From Lateolabrax maculatus (lineage: Eukaryota; Chordata; Actinopteri; Acropomatiformes; Lateolabracidae): 64,000 bases of DNA. Positions 37,501 to 46,700 of the stretch are shown here, piece by piece. The translations under genes and the position numbers were made by a program. The DNA lies in assembly GCA_031216445.1 (NCBI GenBank), contig CM062213.1:13951501-14015500 (forward strand), written 5' to 3'. The stretch's first letter is position 1. Each line of letters opens with the position of its first letter. Below the pieces are notes generated by a model. That model had not been told where the DNA came from. It worked only from the letters and a program-made list of their open reading frames with translations, and ran no database searches.

Positions 37501-40431
37501 CGGCTCCGGGGTTCCCAAAACAATGTAAGGGGCCTTCCGCCTGCAGCTTCTGGATTTTATTGTGAATGCTGTTCCATCCGATACAGATGTAGGAAATAGC
37601 TCCCATGTAGTCACCCAAGGCCAGAACCACCTGCTGGATCTGTTGAGCCAGCTCCTGAGCCAGAGCCTGAGTGTCTTTCAGCTCCACATCAATCTGCTGG
37701 AGGTTGGAAATGGCAACGGTGGCTGTCTTTCCTGTGCCAGGCTGTGCCTGAGAAATCACATCGTAACCCTTGATACAAGGGACAATGGTTCTCTGCTGGA
37801 TAGCGGAAGGCTTCTCAAAATCATAGGCATAAATTCCTTTGATCAGAGCCTTGTGCATACTAATCTCGTCAAAACTGTCTTCAATCTGATTCCAGTTGCT
37901 TTCAGTGATGCCACCTGGCTCCATTCCCTCTGGCCCTGTCCCTATTGTCACATCCAGCTGACTGACAGTTGTCATTTCAGGCGACAAAATCAACGTTTGC
38001 CAGAGAGTAAAGATAAGCGGCTTTTGTCGTTCTCTATCATCAAGGACCGGTTGTTTAAAAAATTATCAAGAATTTTGAGCATCTGCCAATGTTTGTAAGT
38101 TACATTTGGCCTGCAAACAGAATTTGACAGGCATAGCAACAGTAACTACAATTTTGAAGTACTTATACGTTACTTGAGTCTTTCCATTTTATGCTTTATA
38201 CTTCTACTCCATTACGTGTCAGATGGAAGTATTGTAGCCTACTATTTTGATGCTAATACTTATGTAAGTAAGATTTTGTGTAATTTTACACCGTTTTATT
38301 ACTATTTTAGGTAAAAGATCTGAGTCCTTTTTCATCAGTGGTGCTCTTTGGTGGACAAAGTATATATACAGGACACTGTTGCTACCTCAAATCAAACTTA
38401 TACACAAATACCGAATACTGTATAAAGTATGCTAATATCAACTGATATATTGTCCCGGTCGATTTGTCAGTTTAGCTCTACTTGAAACAAAAAATTCTTC
38501 TTAAGTGAATAGTGAACACAATAAACTGTCTTCATGTTACTTGTCTCTCAGGCTGAAACAAGGAAATTGATAAATGTCTTTCATTACAGTAGGCGCTGTT
38601 TGTCTTTTTTCACACCTCCACGCCCAAGCTTTTACCAACCAATGTGTCATCAAATTAATTTTGGCTTTTATTCTATACTGTGGAAGCTTTGTCATTCAGT
38701 ACACTGTACCTAAGCATTGGTACAGGATGAGTCAGTGTGCTGTATTCGAAACTTTACAAATTGCAGTCCTTACTGTGTTTACAGGACAGCACTCACCAGG
38801 TTGACATCTCTTGCAGCAGAGGTTAGAACCATCTAAAAGATACTCCTTTCTTGGGTCAACACAGGTTCCATTTGAATGTGCCTGATAGGGCTGAGAACAG
38901 ACCTATGGGAAAGAAGGACGAAACTTAACAGCAACTCATCTTTGTTTGTTCAGATGGGCATAGTGAAAGACATATAAGTCGGGTTCTCGTAATCCTCTGA
39001 CACACATGAGATGCATGAAGACTGCTGGGGGCCTTGAACTTCAAGGTGAATTTAGTCATTTGCCCTTGAAAACACCTGCTCTGAGGTAAATCACAAGCCT
39101 AAACCTTAGTCAACCAATCAATTAAGACAGTAATTTCAAAATCGACAATTTAGTCATTGGCTGACAAAGGGAATAGGCAAGTTGAACAATGACTGGTAAA
39201 GTTTTTCATCATGTAAAACAGGCCACCCACACCTGCGCCCACCTTTCCCCTTCTGGTAATGCTGCTGGCCTGAGCAGCAGACATGGTCAACAGGCAGCCA
39301 TTGTCCTGAATTCGTAGGAGGTGCATTTCACCACTACAATTTTTTTCGTCTCTGTGGCGCCCTCCAAAATCTCCACGCTTTGGGCGCTGCACACATGCAT
39401 TCATGCAGCTACTCAAGTTCAAGCTCTCTCTCTCTCACACATACCAAAATATATTAAATACAGCCACTAGATCCACAGTATTGGTGTGCTGACACCATGT
39501 ACAACTGCTGACACACCTGTCCTGTGTGTAAGAGTTGGAAGTTTCTCACCACAGTCCCCTCCAATGACAAGCAGTACTTTGAATATGCTGACAGCAGCAG
39601 TGTATTTCTCGTATTACAGGAAACAGAGGCGGCAGTCTAGAAGTCCTCAGTTCCGAAGCACAGACTCCTTTTGTGGTGTGACCACTGGTAGCACGAGATG
39701 TGACGATAAAGATTAACCTCTGTGAAGCTGTGTGTTATTATTCGCAGACTCTTTATCAAAGAGAACATTCTGTTTTTTCCTTTTTCTCCTGGCTGAATGC
39801 CTAAACTAATTAATCCTTCCTAAAAGAAATGGACAGCGATACAGGAAGACAATACAGCGGTTTTCGTGCATCATTTCATTATCAGGTGTGTTAATAAGAC
39901 ATTTAATCTGAAACTGCATCAGGAGCCAAGGCACTGAAACCAAATATTCATACAGGTTCAACACACACAACTATGCATTAACATCATTAACTCTCTACAG
40001 TGAGATGAATGTAAGAAAAACGTGGTATTGATATAAAAAACAAATGTTTTAAAAGAAATAAGAAAATTCTCCCTTTGCTGGCTCAATGACAGGTGACAAA
40101 GTTAACCAGACTAGACACGTTGAAAAGATAAAATGCATTTACATTCATAATTATGACACAAAATTCATTTTACACATTTTCAAATGCTGATTCTGGAAGA
40201 ACTCTGTTTAACTTCACACTCAATCCAAGTGAAATGAAACTCAAACTAACAATTCACATTGTGTCTAAGCAGTATGTTGGTTATCGGATGAACCCTAACA
40301 CTGGCTGATATCCAAGTCCCGAGTCCCTGTTAAACACCGCTAACACGCATGACAGACTTACAGACAGACACAAAGCCTACCTTCGTAGTTTGGGCATTCA
40401 GTAGAACCAGCAGTACAAGTATGTCCTTCAT
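34027..40431 (-). CDS. tnfrsf1b: Tumor necrosis factor receptor superfamily member 1B (TNFR2), complete 9-exon coding region
   Basis: Type I membrane receptor for TNF that signals through TRAF2 rather than a death domain. Exons in transcript order: 40431-40381, 38902-38797, 36125-36000, 35891-35733, 35590-35497, 35419-35127, 35005-34925, 34721-34663, 34566-34027. They sum to 1509 nt (502 residues plus stop) with consistent phases (0,1,1,1,2,1,1,0) and GT-AG introns throughout. Layout: signal peptide (1-17), cysteine-rich repeats (about 18-180), Ser/Thr/Pro-rich stalk (about 180-276), membrane helix (277-300), cytoplasmic tail (about 200 residues) with no death domain. The tail segment KLPFGEEEESF aligns with the human TNFR2 TRAF2-binding region (VPFSKEECAF), which is the main reason for choosing TNFR2 over other TNFR members. 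Linkage to miip, as on human 1p36.22, supports this. Human TNFR2 is 461 residues; the extra length is in the stalk and tail. Confidence 0.9.
34663..34721 (-). CDS. tnfrsf1b: tnfrsf1b coding exon 8: proximal cytoplasmic tail
   Basis: 59 nt, phase 1 to phase 0, acceptor TTGCCCAG|ATGCT, donor GATAAA|GTGAGT. Encodes DAERFHPKVDANGNCESADK. A small tail exon between the membrane exon and the long last exon is as expected for TNFR2. Confidence 0.85.
34925..35005 (-). CDS. tnfrsf1b: tnfrsf1b coding exon 7: transmembrane helix
   Basis: 81 nt, phase 1 to phase 1, acceptor ACCTGCAG|TCATT, donor AAGAAAG|GTAATT. It encodes a nearly pure Ile/Leu/Val run (VIASVIGLILIIIVIILL) followed by ICCKLMWKK. This is a membrane span with a basic stop-transfer end and two juxtamembrane cysteines that could be palmitoylated. 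Confidence 0.9.
35127..35419 (-). CDS. tnfrsf1b: tnfrsf1b coding exon 6: end of CRD4 and extracellular stalk
   Basis: 293 nt, phase 2 to phase 1, acceptor CTCTCCAG|CTGTC, donor ACACTGG|GTACAG. It starts ICHGRVVKKGDTTSDTVCEP, which closes the last module, then becomes Ser/Thr/Pro-rich and low in cysteine (STQPRISTKGPPTQ, STPKSM, KSPPTISETD). This is the expected O-glycosylated, sheddase-sensitive stalk of TNFR2. One NHS sequon is present. Confidence 0.88.
35497..35590 (-). CDS. tnfrsf1b: tnfrsf1b coding exon 5: cysteine-rich domain 4, N-terminal part
   Basis: 94 nt, phase 1 to phase 2, acceptor GTTCTCAG|GGACGG, donor ACAAT|GTGAGT. Encodes TANSDVKCERCPDGTFSDT then SYKDPCRPHT, the C..CPDGTFSDT motif typical of the last TNFR module. 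Confidence 0.9.
35733..35891 (-). CDS. tnfrsf1b: tnfrsf1b coding exon 4: cysteine-rich domain 3
   Basis: 159 nt, phase 1 to phase 1, acceptor ACAACCAG|CTAAC, donor GTGCCAG|GTACAG. Encodes KTKCGCQPGMYCIMG and CTECRKYKQCGAGLGVSVPG. The C.C..GMYC pattern followed by C..C....C..G.G matches the third module of TNFR2. Confidence 0.92.
36000..36125 (-). CDS. tnfrsf1b: tnfrsf1b coding exon 3: cysteine-rich domain 2
   Basis: 126 nt, phase 1 at both ends, acceptor TAACAG|GACAGC, donor AACAAG|GTCAGG. It encodes ECTETTETVCEPCPRGQF followed by NYSPNCFSCTKCKQ, a canonical TNFR module with C.PC..G.F spacing and an NYS glycosylation sequon. Separated from exon 2 by a 2.67 kb intron holding an eif4a retrocopy. 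Confidence 0.92.
36126..38796 (-). other. tnfrsf1b: tnfrsf1b intron 2
   Basis: 2.67 kb. Contains the eif4a retrocopy at 37500-37980; the rest is AT-rich and shows no gene. Confidence 0.85.
37500..37980 (-). pseudogene. Processed, truncated copy of eIF4A (eif4a1/eif4a2-like)
   Basis: Uninterrupted minus-strand frame from ATG at 37975 to a stop at 37469, similar to the N-terminal third of the DEAD-box helicase eIF4A: GPEGMEP, ESNWNQIEDSFDE, GIYAYDFEKPSAIQQRTIVP, CIKGYDVISQAQPGTGKTA, ELAQQIQQVVLALGDYMGA, IQKLQAEGP. Functional eif4a genes have several introns across this stretch and none is present, so it is a retrocopy. Defects: the PTREL motif is lost by an in-frame deletion (TQALAQELAQQ), the GG motif is replaced (CIGWNS), Walker A serine is Pro (QAQPGTGKT), and homology ends at about GNPG, so the DEAD box and the whole C-terminal helicase lobe are absent. 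It lies in sense orientation in tnfrsf1b intron 2. No helicase activity is possible. Confidence 0.85.
38797..38902 (-). CDS. tnfrsf1b: tnfrsf1b coding exon 2: cysteine-rich domain 1
   Basis: 106 nt, phase 0 to phase 1, acceptor CCCATAG|GTCTG, donor AACCTG|GTGAGT. It encodes a segment with the LCCKRCQPG signature of CRD1 (the CC.RC.PG motif at the end of TNFR module A1-B2) and one N-glycosylation sequon (NGT). Confidence 0.9.
38903..40380 (-). other. tnfrsf1b: tnfrsf1b intron 1
   Basis: 1.48 kb between the signal-peptide exon and CRD1. Nothing recognisable. Confidence 0.8.
40381..40431 (-). CDS. tnfrsf1b: tnfrsf1b coding exon 1: signal peptide
   Basis: 17 codons, MKDILVLLVLLNAQTTK, ending in phase 0 at donor ACGAAG|GTAGGC. 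A lysine-aspartate start followed by a leucine/valine core is a typical cleavable signal peptide. The ATG has G at -3. Too short to show as an ordinary open reading frame; found by looking upstream of the first cysteine-rich exon. Confidence 0.82.
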
Positions 40432-40487
40432 TGCCTCTTTAAAGCAAATTATAGACTGTAGAGGACACAGCTACCACTGTACTGATC

Positions 40488-40539
40488 ATTTTAAAAAGGC
40501 GGGCCAGCAGTCTGTGCAAACAGGAGCAATTTCCTTGAA
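40488..40539 (-). promoter_or_regulatory. tnfrsf1b: Candidate tnfrsf1b core promoter: TATA-like box and STAT (GAS) motif
   Basis: Upstream of the tnfrsf1b ATG the minus strand holds a TATA-like TTTTTAAAA at about 40489-40497 next to a GC-rich CCCGCC. Further upstream is TTCCTTGAA read on the plus strand at 40531-40539; its minus-strand complement TTCAAGGAA also fits the palindromic GAS consensus TTCN3GAA. A near-AP-1 TGAGTCG follows at about 40541. Short motifs arise by chance; their spacing in front of an immune receptor makes them worth listing. Confidence 0.3.
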
Positions 40540-43500
40540 CTGAGTCGAGTGTTTGGAGGAAGGAAACGAGCAGGCAGCACTAACCTACATTCTCTGATGT
40601 GATGTAAATAACCATTGTGAGGTTAGGCTGAGTTTAAATGAGGTTAAAAAACTGATATTGGACATCCACACATTGATATTGTATATATACATGATGGAAA
40701 TACTATAAATTTATATTTGTTTGACCTGCAGCTCATCAGAGGAAAGATACAGTGCCTGTAAAAGTATTCACACTCCATTGAAAGTTTTCATGTTTTACAA
40801 CACAAAGTAGATTTAATGACTTTTTTGACAGCGACCACCAGAAAACTCCACAGAGTGATCTAAAAGACTGACCAATATGCATTAGTATTCACCAAATTTA
40901 ACAGGACACATCTAAATCATCACTGGTGCAGCCAGTTGGTTTTAAGCTTCACATAATTTATTAGTTAAATGGAGATCACGTGTATGTAATCATTCATAAA
41001 TTTACTTGTTCAGTAGTATGAAGGTTGCTGAAAAATGAAACCATATGAAAATGACTAAATTTCCTGTGTAGTCCCTGTGTTTTTTGAGTAGGTGGGAAAT
41101 GTGCCGTACTTACTTATTGGCAAAGAAAAAAGAAGTCACTACTTAAAACAAGAAGTCTTCTTGTTTAGTCCAGATGCAGTGCAGTCCCACAAAGTCCAGC
41201 TATGTATGCATCATCAACTGTAACAGCAGATGTTTAAGTTATTGCAGATTTTTAATCAGAATATTCTTAGAATTTCTTTTTTAAGAAGAACTTCTCCGTG
41301 CTGCTTATGAGGTGTCAGGATGTTGTAGCTGGTAGTTAGATAATAAAAATATTGTTTCACATTTGTGATCCAGAGGGTCAGGTTAAGCTTTGTGTGACCG
41401 CTAGCATTTGATTATGCAGAAGTGTCTCTGAGGAACTGAAACCCTAAATCATCTCCAACTTTACACTTTGGCCACCCTGTGGAGACATGGGAATAAAGTC
41501 AAACAACGCTCTCTTGTCTTCTTCTCTAAACACCCAAATCCAGTAAGAACCAGTTTCCAACTAGGATATCTCAAGAAATATAAGGTCTTCCAATCTTAAA
41601 CGACTAGACAGTCTGGACCTTGGTTCAATGCTGTTTTGAGTCATTCAACAGATGATTCAACAGTGATTCAACAATAACAAAAGTAACTTTTACATACATT
41701 TCAATCATTTTCTATCACAGTTGTACTCTGCCCACTACTGACTACTGCAGTCAAACCATGTCTTCTTATAACTCTGTCACAGTACTGTACATGCTGATGG
41801 CATGCCCAGAATAATGCCCCTATGCTTAACTTTGTTTGTTCCTGTATGAATCGTTGACATTTCACAATAAAGTTTCCCCTCCCACATCCTCAACATTTCT
41901 CTGGTGTTCAAATACAGCAGAAGCCACGCTGTTGCCCATTGTGGTCTTCGTACTTCTGTTTTCTCTGTTATTGTAAAATTACTTTTATCATGTCATTCTG
42001 TCGCGATTTTTTTATGTCATACCTTCAATGGTTAACTAGGTTCATAAAGCATAAAACTTGACCAGTAGAAGTTAAACCTGCTTAAAGGACAACAACAGTG
42101 TCTTTTTTTCCTGATCTTGTATAATGTACATTACTACAGTGAATAATTTCAGTAGGTACATTAGTAATGTTAATGTTTATGTAGTAGTATAAGTACAGTA
42201 GGATAGTGGTCCTTTTTAAATGACAGACTTGTAACTTGCTCCATGAACATACTGTCTGGTTTTATTTTTGCTGAAGTTACGTTCTTATGGCGTAGTCATG
42301 CAGTGCAGACTTTTCATATCAGCAAGCGTGATGTTCGCAGTGATGTCTTATTGGTATCAAGCTAGTTTCAAATCCTGTTAATTTCTATACTGTGTGAAAT
42401 GAAAACCAATGGCGGCCTGAGGGAAGAAAACTACATCACATTTTAATCTAAAACAGTACAGCATGCAATTTGAAGGATGTGGGCTAAAACATGTAAAAGT
42501 CACAGGTATGGTCATTTTAAGCAGGCTCTAGTATTTACCAATGAAGTAAATCACCAGTTTTACCTGGTTTATCTCCCTTTGAGAAATATTTATCACCTGG
42601 TATCTTTCTGATAAATACCATTGTGGTTTTCAGTGTTGGATTACAGACTGACAAAGATCTCTCAGCAGGATGTTGCTGTTTCAAGTCAACTACTATCACT
42701 GCAACTTTGCATCATAAGCATACTGAGCAAAGCATTAAGAAGATACCATAAGATACCACAAGCCCTTGTCTTACATAAAGCTTCACTCTTGTGTCACGGC
42801 ATCCCAGTTCTAGACCAACAGCCTGCCTGCTAGATAAAAGTACAAGCTTTGCTTTGAACAAAGGGTTTGTGCTACGAAACCTCAAGGTATTGCAGCTTCA
42901 ACACACAACAAGACAACAGAAAAAACAATACAATTACATTTCCTTTACTTTGAGTTAACTCCATTGGTCATATTTTTACATTAAACACCCCAATACATTT
43001 TGTATATACTGTCTAACTTCTTCTAATAAGTTAGCCTGTAAGACACAAACTGTAAAAACTAAAGTGTCATAGGTGGGATCGCTACAGTATTTGACATTAA
43101 GTTTAGGTGGTTGTGGTTTCCTGTGAATTGCAATTGCTGTACAGTACATTCTGCGGTGTTTTCAGTCCCACAGTAAGGAAGTGTCAAAGGAAGTTAAAAA
43201 CAGAAGTATGTAACTCGGGAGCCAAAGCAAATAGCTGGAAAGAGAAACATTAACTGGTGCCTGAGATGAATCAAAATGACTTCCTTAGTGTTGTGAAATG
43301 TAACCATCGCTACGAATTCTAAAATAGTTGGCATATGTTGAAGGTGTTTCCTTTCCACTGTTGCATAATGTTAGTATCTCTTGCTTCATGTCTACGAGGC
43401 TGCTGACAGTCACATGTGGAGTCTAAATCTGTTCAAACTTGTTCAGATGAGAACAAATATGCTGCCCTGTCATGTAAATAATTCCTATTTCATTAAACTA

Positions 43501-43632
43501 GTATGTTTTTAATCACATTATGTATAAATCAACAGACAGACACAGGCAATTTAACATGTTGCATTTCATTCTTTAACTCAATACATTCTTCAACAACAAC
43601 AACAACAAAAAAAAACATTCTTTGGTTCGGAT
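40540..43632. other. Intergenic region between miip (3' end) and tnfrsf1b (5' end)
   Basis: About 3.1 kb. Apart from the truncated transposon end at 40750-40930 I see only AT-rich single-copy sequence. It must contain the upstream control region of tnfrsf1b. Confidence 0.7.
40750..40930 (+). mobile_element. Terminal fragment of a DNA-transposon/MITE family ('CAGTGCCTTGCAAAAGTATTCA')
   Basis: CAGTGCCTGTAAAAGTATTC at 40750 matches, with small changes, the terminal sequence of a widespread fish element. It is followed by the typical ACATTTTACAACACAAAGTAG-like interior. The opposite end (TGAATACTTTTGCAAGGCACTG) is not visible downstream, so this copy is truncated. Confidence 0.5.
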
Positions 43633-43770
43633 TCATCTATTTAAAGGGTAAGACGTACTTCCTAGTTTTCTTTTTGGAGAGAAGTGTTGGAAGTTGTGAC
43701 GAGCCAAGCGAGGCACATCTGAGATCTGGTCAGAGACATGGTTACCAGACACTTTGGGCGCAGAGAAACC
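43633..43770 (-). CDS. miip: miip coding exon 9: C terminus
   Basis: 138 nt, phase 0, acceptor ATATTTTTCAG|GGTTTC, stop TGA at 43633-43635. Encodes GFSAPKVSGNHVSDQISD, then a basic end closing TSYPLNR. This end is poorly conserved and is placed by splice site, phase and position. A minus-strand ATTAAA at about 43508-43513 could be the poly(A) signal. Confidence 0.75.
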   Translation of the reverse strand, partial: GFSAPKVSGNHVSDQISDVPRLARHNFQHFSPKRKLGSTSYPLNR

Positions 43771-46700
43771 CTGAAAAATATTAAAACCACCACCTGAGAA
43801 TTGTGCTATGTATGTCGTCACAAGATTCAACATTTATCTTTTTCTTTGTCATTATTTTCGCATAACCAGCCAAATTTGAGACAATAACATTAAGGGCAAC
43901 TACATTCCATTTAGATAAGCCTGTTCCAGGGACCTTGCTGTTGTGCATTTTGGTTCACAGTCATGGCTTACTGGGACACTTAATGGAGCTGAGCCACATC
44001 ATTAATGTTATTTCAGTCAGGACCACTATGACAAAGATACTTGATCTACATGCAGTAGATATATTTGCAGTTGTATGTATTTGGGGGTATGCTCTGTTCT
44101 GGGACCTCCCTGCCCTTCCATGCGCACACATGGAAAGCCTAAGGCAGGGAGAGCAGCGGCAAGAACCCCCCGTAGGGTACAGAACAGAGCAGGCATCAAT
44201 GACAAATGACAGAAATTTCATTGATAAGTCAGATACAGCATGAAGGGAGGCGCTGGGGTGGAGGTGGGTTGTGGAGCGGCTTGCGGAGGAAGCAGCCAGG
44301 ATAGGCAGGCTAAAGCAGCCGGGATAGGCGGCTGAAGCAGCTTAAATAGGGCGCCCTGAATGAGATCGCCAATAGATGCGTGGAAGGGAATCAGCTGATC
44401 CATCAGCTGATGTGGCTCCTGGATTGCAATGGTCAGCTGATGTAGCTGGGATATTGAGCGGAGCTTGACTCCGTGGCCTGCCTGAACTAACGCGATGCTC
44501 AATTTGTTCCATCTTTGCTTTTTTCCTGCTATGACAAGTCAAAATGTGTGCTGTGAAAAGGGTCTATAATGATGAGATGTGTGAGCACAGTGTCTCACCT
44601 CCAGTTCCTTGTCCTGTGAATCGGTGGAGCTCTTAATGTTAAGACTGCTCCGCAGATCGAGGCTGCTGCGTGGCGGCAGCGTGCTCTGACCTTTGTTTGA
44701 CCAGCCTGAGAGACAGTGCTGGAAAAGAACAGAAAAAAGACTGTGATTGATAAAGCTAATTTATGTTAATTTAAACATAGAGGTGTTAACACAATATCAC
44801 AGAGGGAAAATGGCACAGCTTAGTAGTCATATGTTGTCATGGGCTCCCTAATTTAAATGCTAACTCACCGATGGTAACCCCAAACTATCAGAAGGGTCAA
44901 AACTGCATCGCCGGTGAGCTTTGTACTTGTAAGGTGGCAAAAGGGTGGAGCGAGGAATGCTGACCCTTACAAATAGAACAAAAAGGCAATTCATGAGACA
45001 ATATACATGCTGCTACAGTGGTAAAACGTGATGATTGAATTTAACTTAAAATTGACAAAAACTGATCATTGATTGTAAGATGTTAAGAAGTGTTATACAA
45101 GTGCTCGTAATGCATTAGTCATTCTCAAAAAATGTCTAGTACATACATTTTAACAAAATTAAACAATTAATTTTGCTTAAGTATTATTCTGACTAATAGA
45201 AACTTTTTCTCATTTTAGTGGTGACTCCTTGGAATCCATCAAGATGCCTTGGTACATAGCCCTTTTATTATGCTTTAATGTGTTTAAAGGAACACACACT
45301 ACTACAGTAGGTACAGTTATTTTTATAGCAAAATTCACAGACATGCAACAAGTAATGCAGGAACATGACTTGTTTCAGACTGTAAAACATAAACAACAAG
45401 GAAAAATAGCACAATATAAAAAGGTCTCAGCTGCACCCAAAGGCTCCATCACCTTCTGGGTTTATCAAGCAGGGACATCAAAGTATATCAAATTAAAACT
45501 GTCTGTCGCTTGGTGCCAATTAACTGCTCTGTTCTTTACAAGTGGTCAAAAAAGGCAATCAACGTGCACATCATCATTACCTGATGAGAGCTGGTTCAGA
45601 AGTAGTGTGAGGGTGGGAGGATTTGTGTTTTTTGCACACAGGGCAGCACTCCTGAGAGTGAAGTGGAACGGGGAACAGTCTGCTGTTAATCCTGTACGAG
45701 AATGTACCTGAACAAAGGGGGAAGCAAGCACAGATTAGAATTACTTCAGCTATCATGAAAAGTCAAATGAGAATAGCCTATTCAAATCAATAACCCCTCT
45801 TACATTGATGAGTATCCATGTTAGCCTCTGGACTGTCCTTGTCTGTTAGCAGCGGCAGGACTGAATGGTTCTCCTCAAAAAATCTATGCGGAGAGCCGTT
45901 TAATAGTAATTTAATGAAGCCATTGTCAATCACTGGTAAACTTGACATACATAATCAGTCACAAGTGCAATCAAGTGTAAAGCACTCACTCTGCTTGTGG
46001 GCTACGGACACACTCGTCTTTATTGAGCGATCGAAACGTGCGCAGGTCAGTGAAGAATTCGTCAGAGCGCTCTATCAAGGAGTCCTCAGCATCGAGGACT
46101 CCTTAGAGGGAACAAACATAAGCTGTTAGGGCTCCATTAGATGATTATGTGTATAAGAAAGAATTAGGCATACATAGAACGATAAAGCGTACCTGCTATC
46201 CAGTCATACCCGAGTAGAGGCTGCAAATGATGCCTGTTTGAGGCAGACATCTCATCGCATTCATTAGACCGAAATGTGACTGGACTCTGCACCTCCCTCT
46301 ACAAAAACAAACAAGTGCTGCAAAGTATTAGTGGTCAGCATAAGTCATCCTACCGCTACAAAACTCACACACAGCATAACATGCAGAGAGTCAGTTGTTC
46401 CATCTTCTCCACCCAATCTCTAAAGGGTCATAAGTTAACAGCTCCAAAAAAGCTTTCTGAGCAGCTTCATTTAAATTTTACATGGACAAATGTTTGTCTC
46501 TATGTCTCCAATACTTTCTTACTGGTTGGATAGAGAAGAGAAGAGCAACCGTGCAACCTCTCACAAATGACTACTGCAGGGTGTGTGAGTGACCAGAGCA
46601 TTGTCAGTGAGCAAAATATAGGAGGTAACAACAATTGGACTTTTGGACACATGGTGCAATTGCTTGGCTTCAAAGGAATTGAACTATGTTGAAAAAGTTG

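Noticed and set aside
37562..38098. 178-codon plus-strand frame
   Set aside because: Antisense of the eif4a retrocopy; it is open only because of the codon pattern on the other strand.
45229..45711. 160-codon plus-strand frame over miip introns and exon 6
   Set aside because: Antisense to a confirmed miip exon, with no recognisable similarity or splice support.
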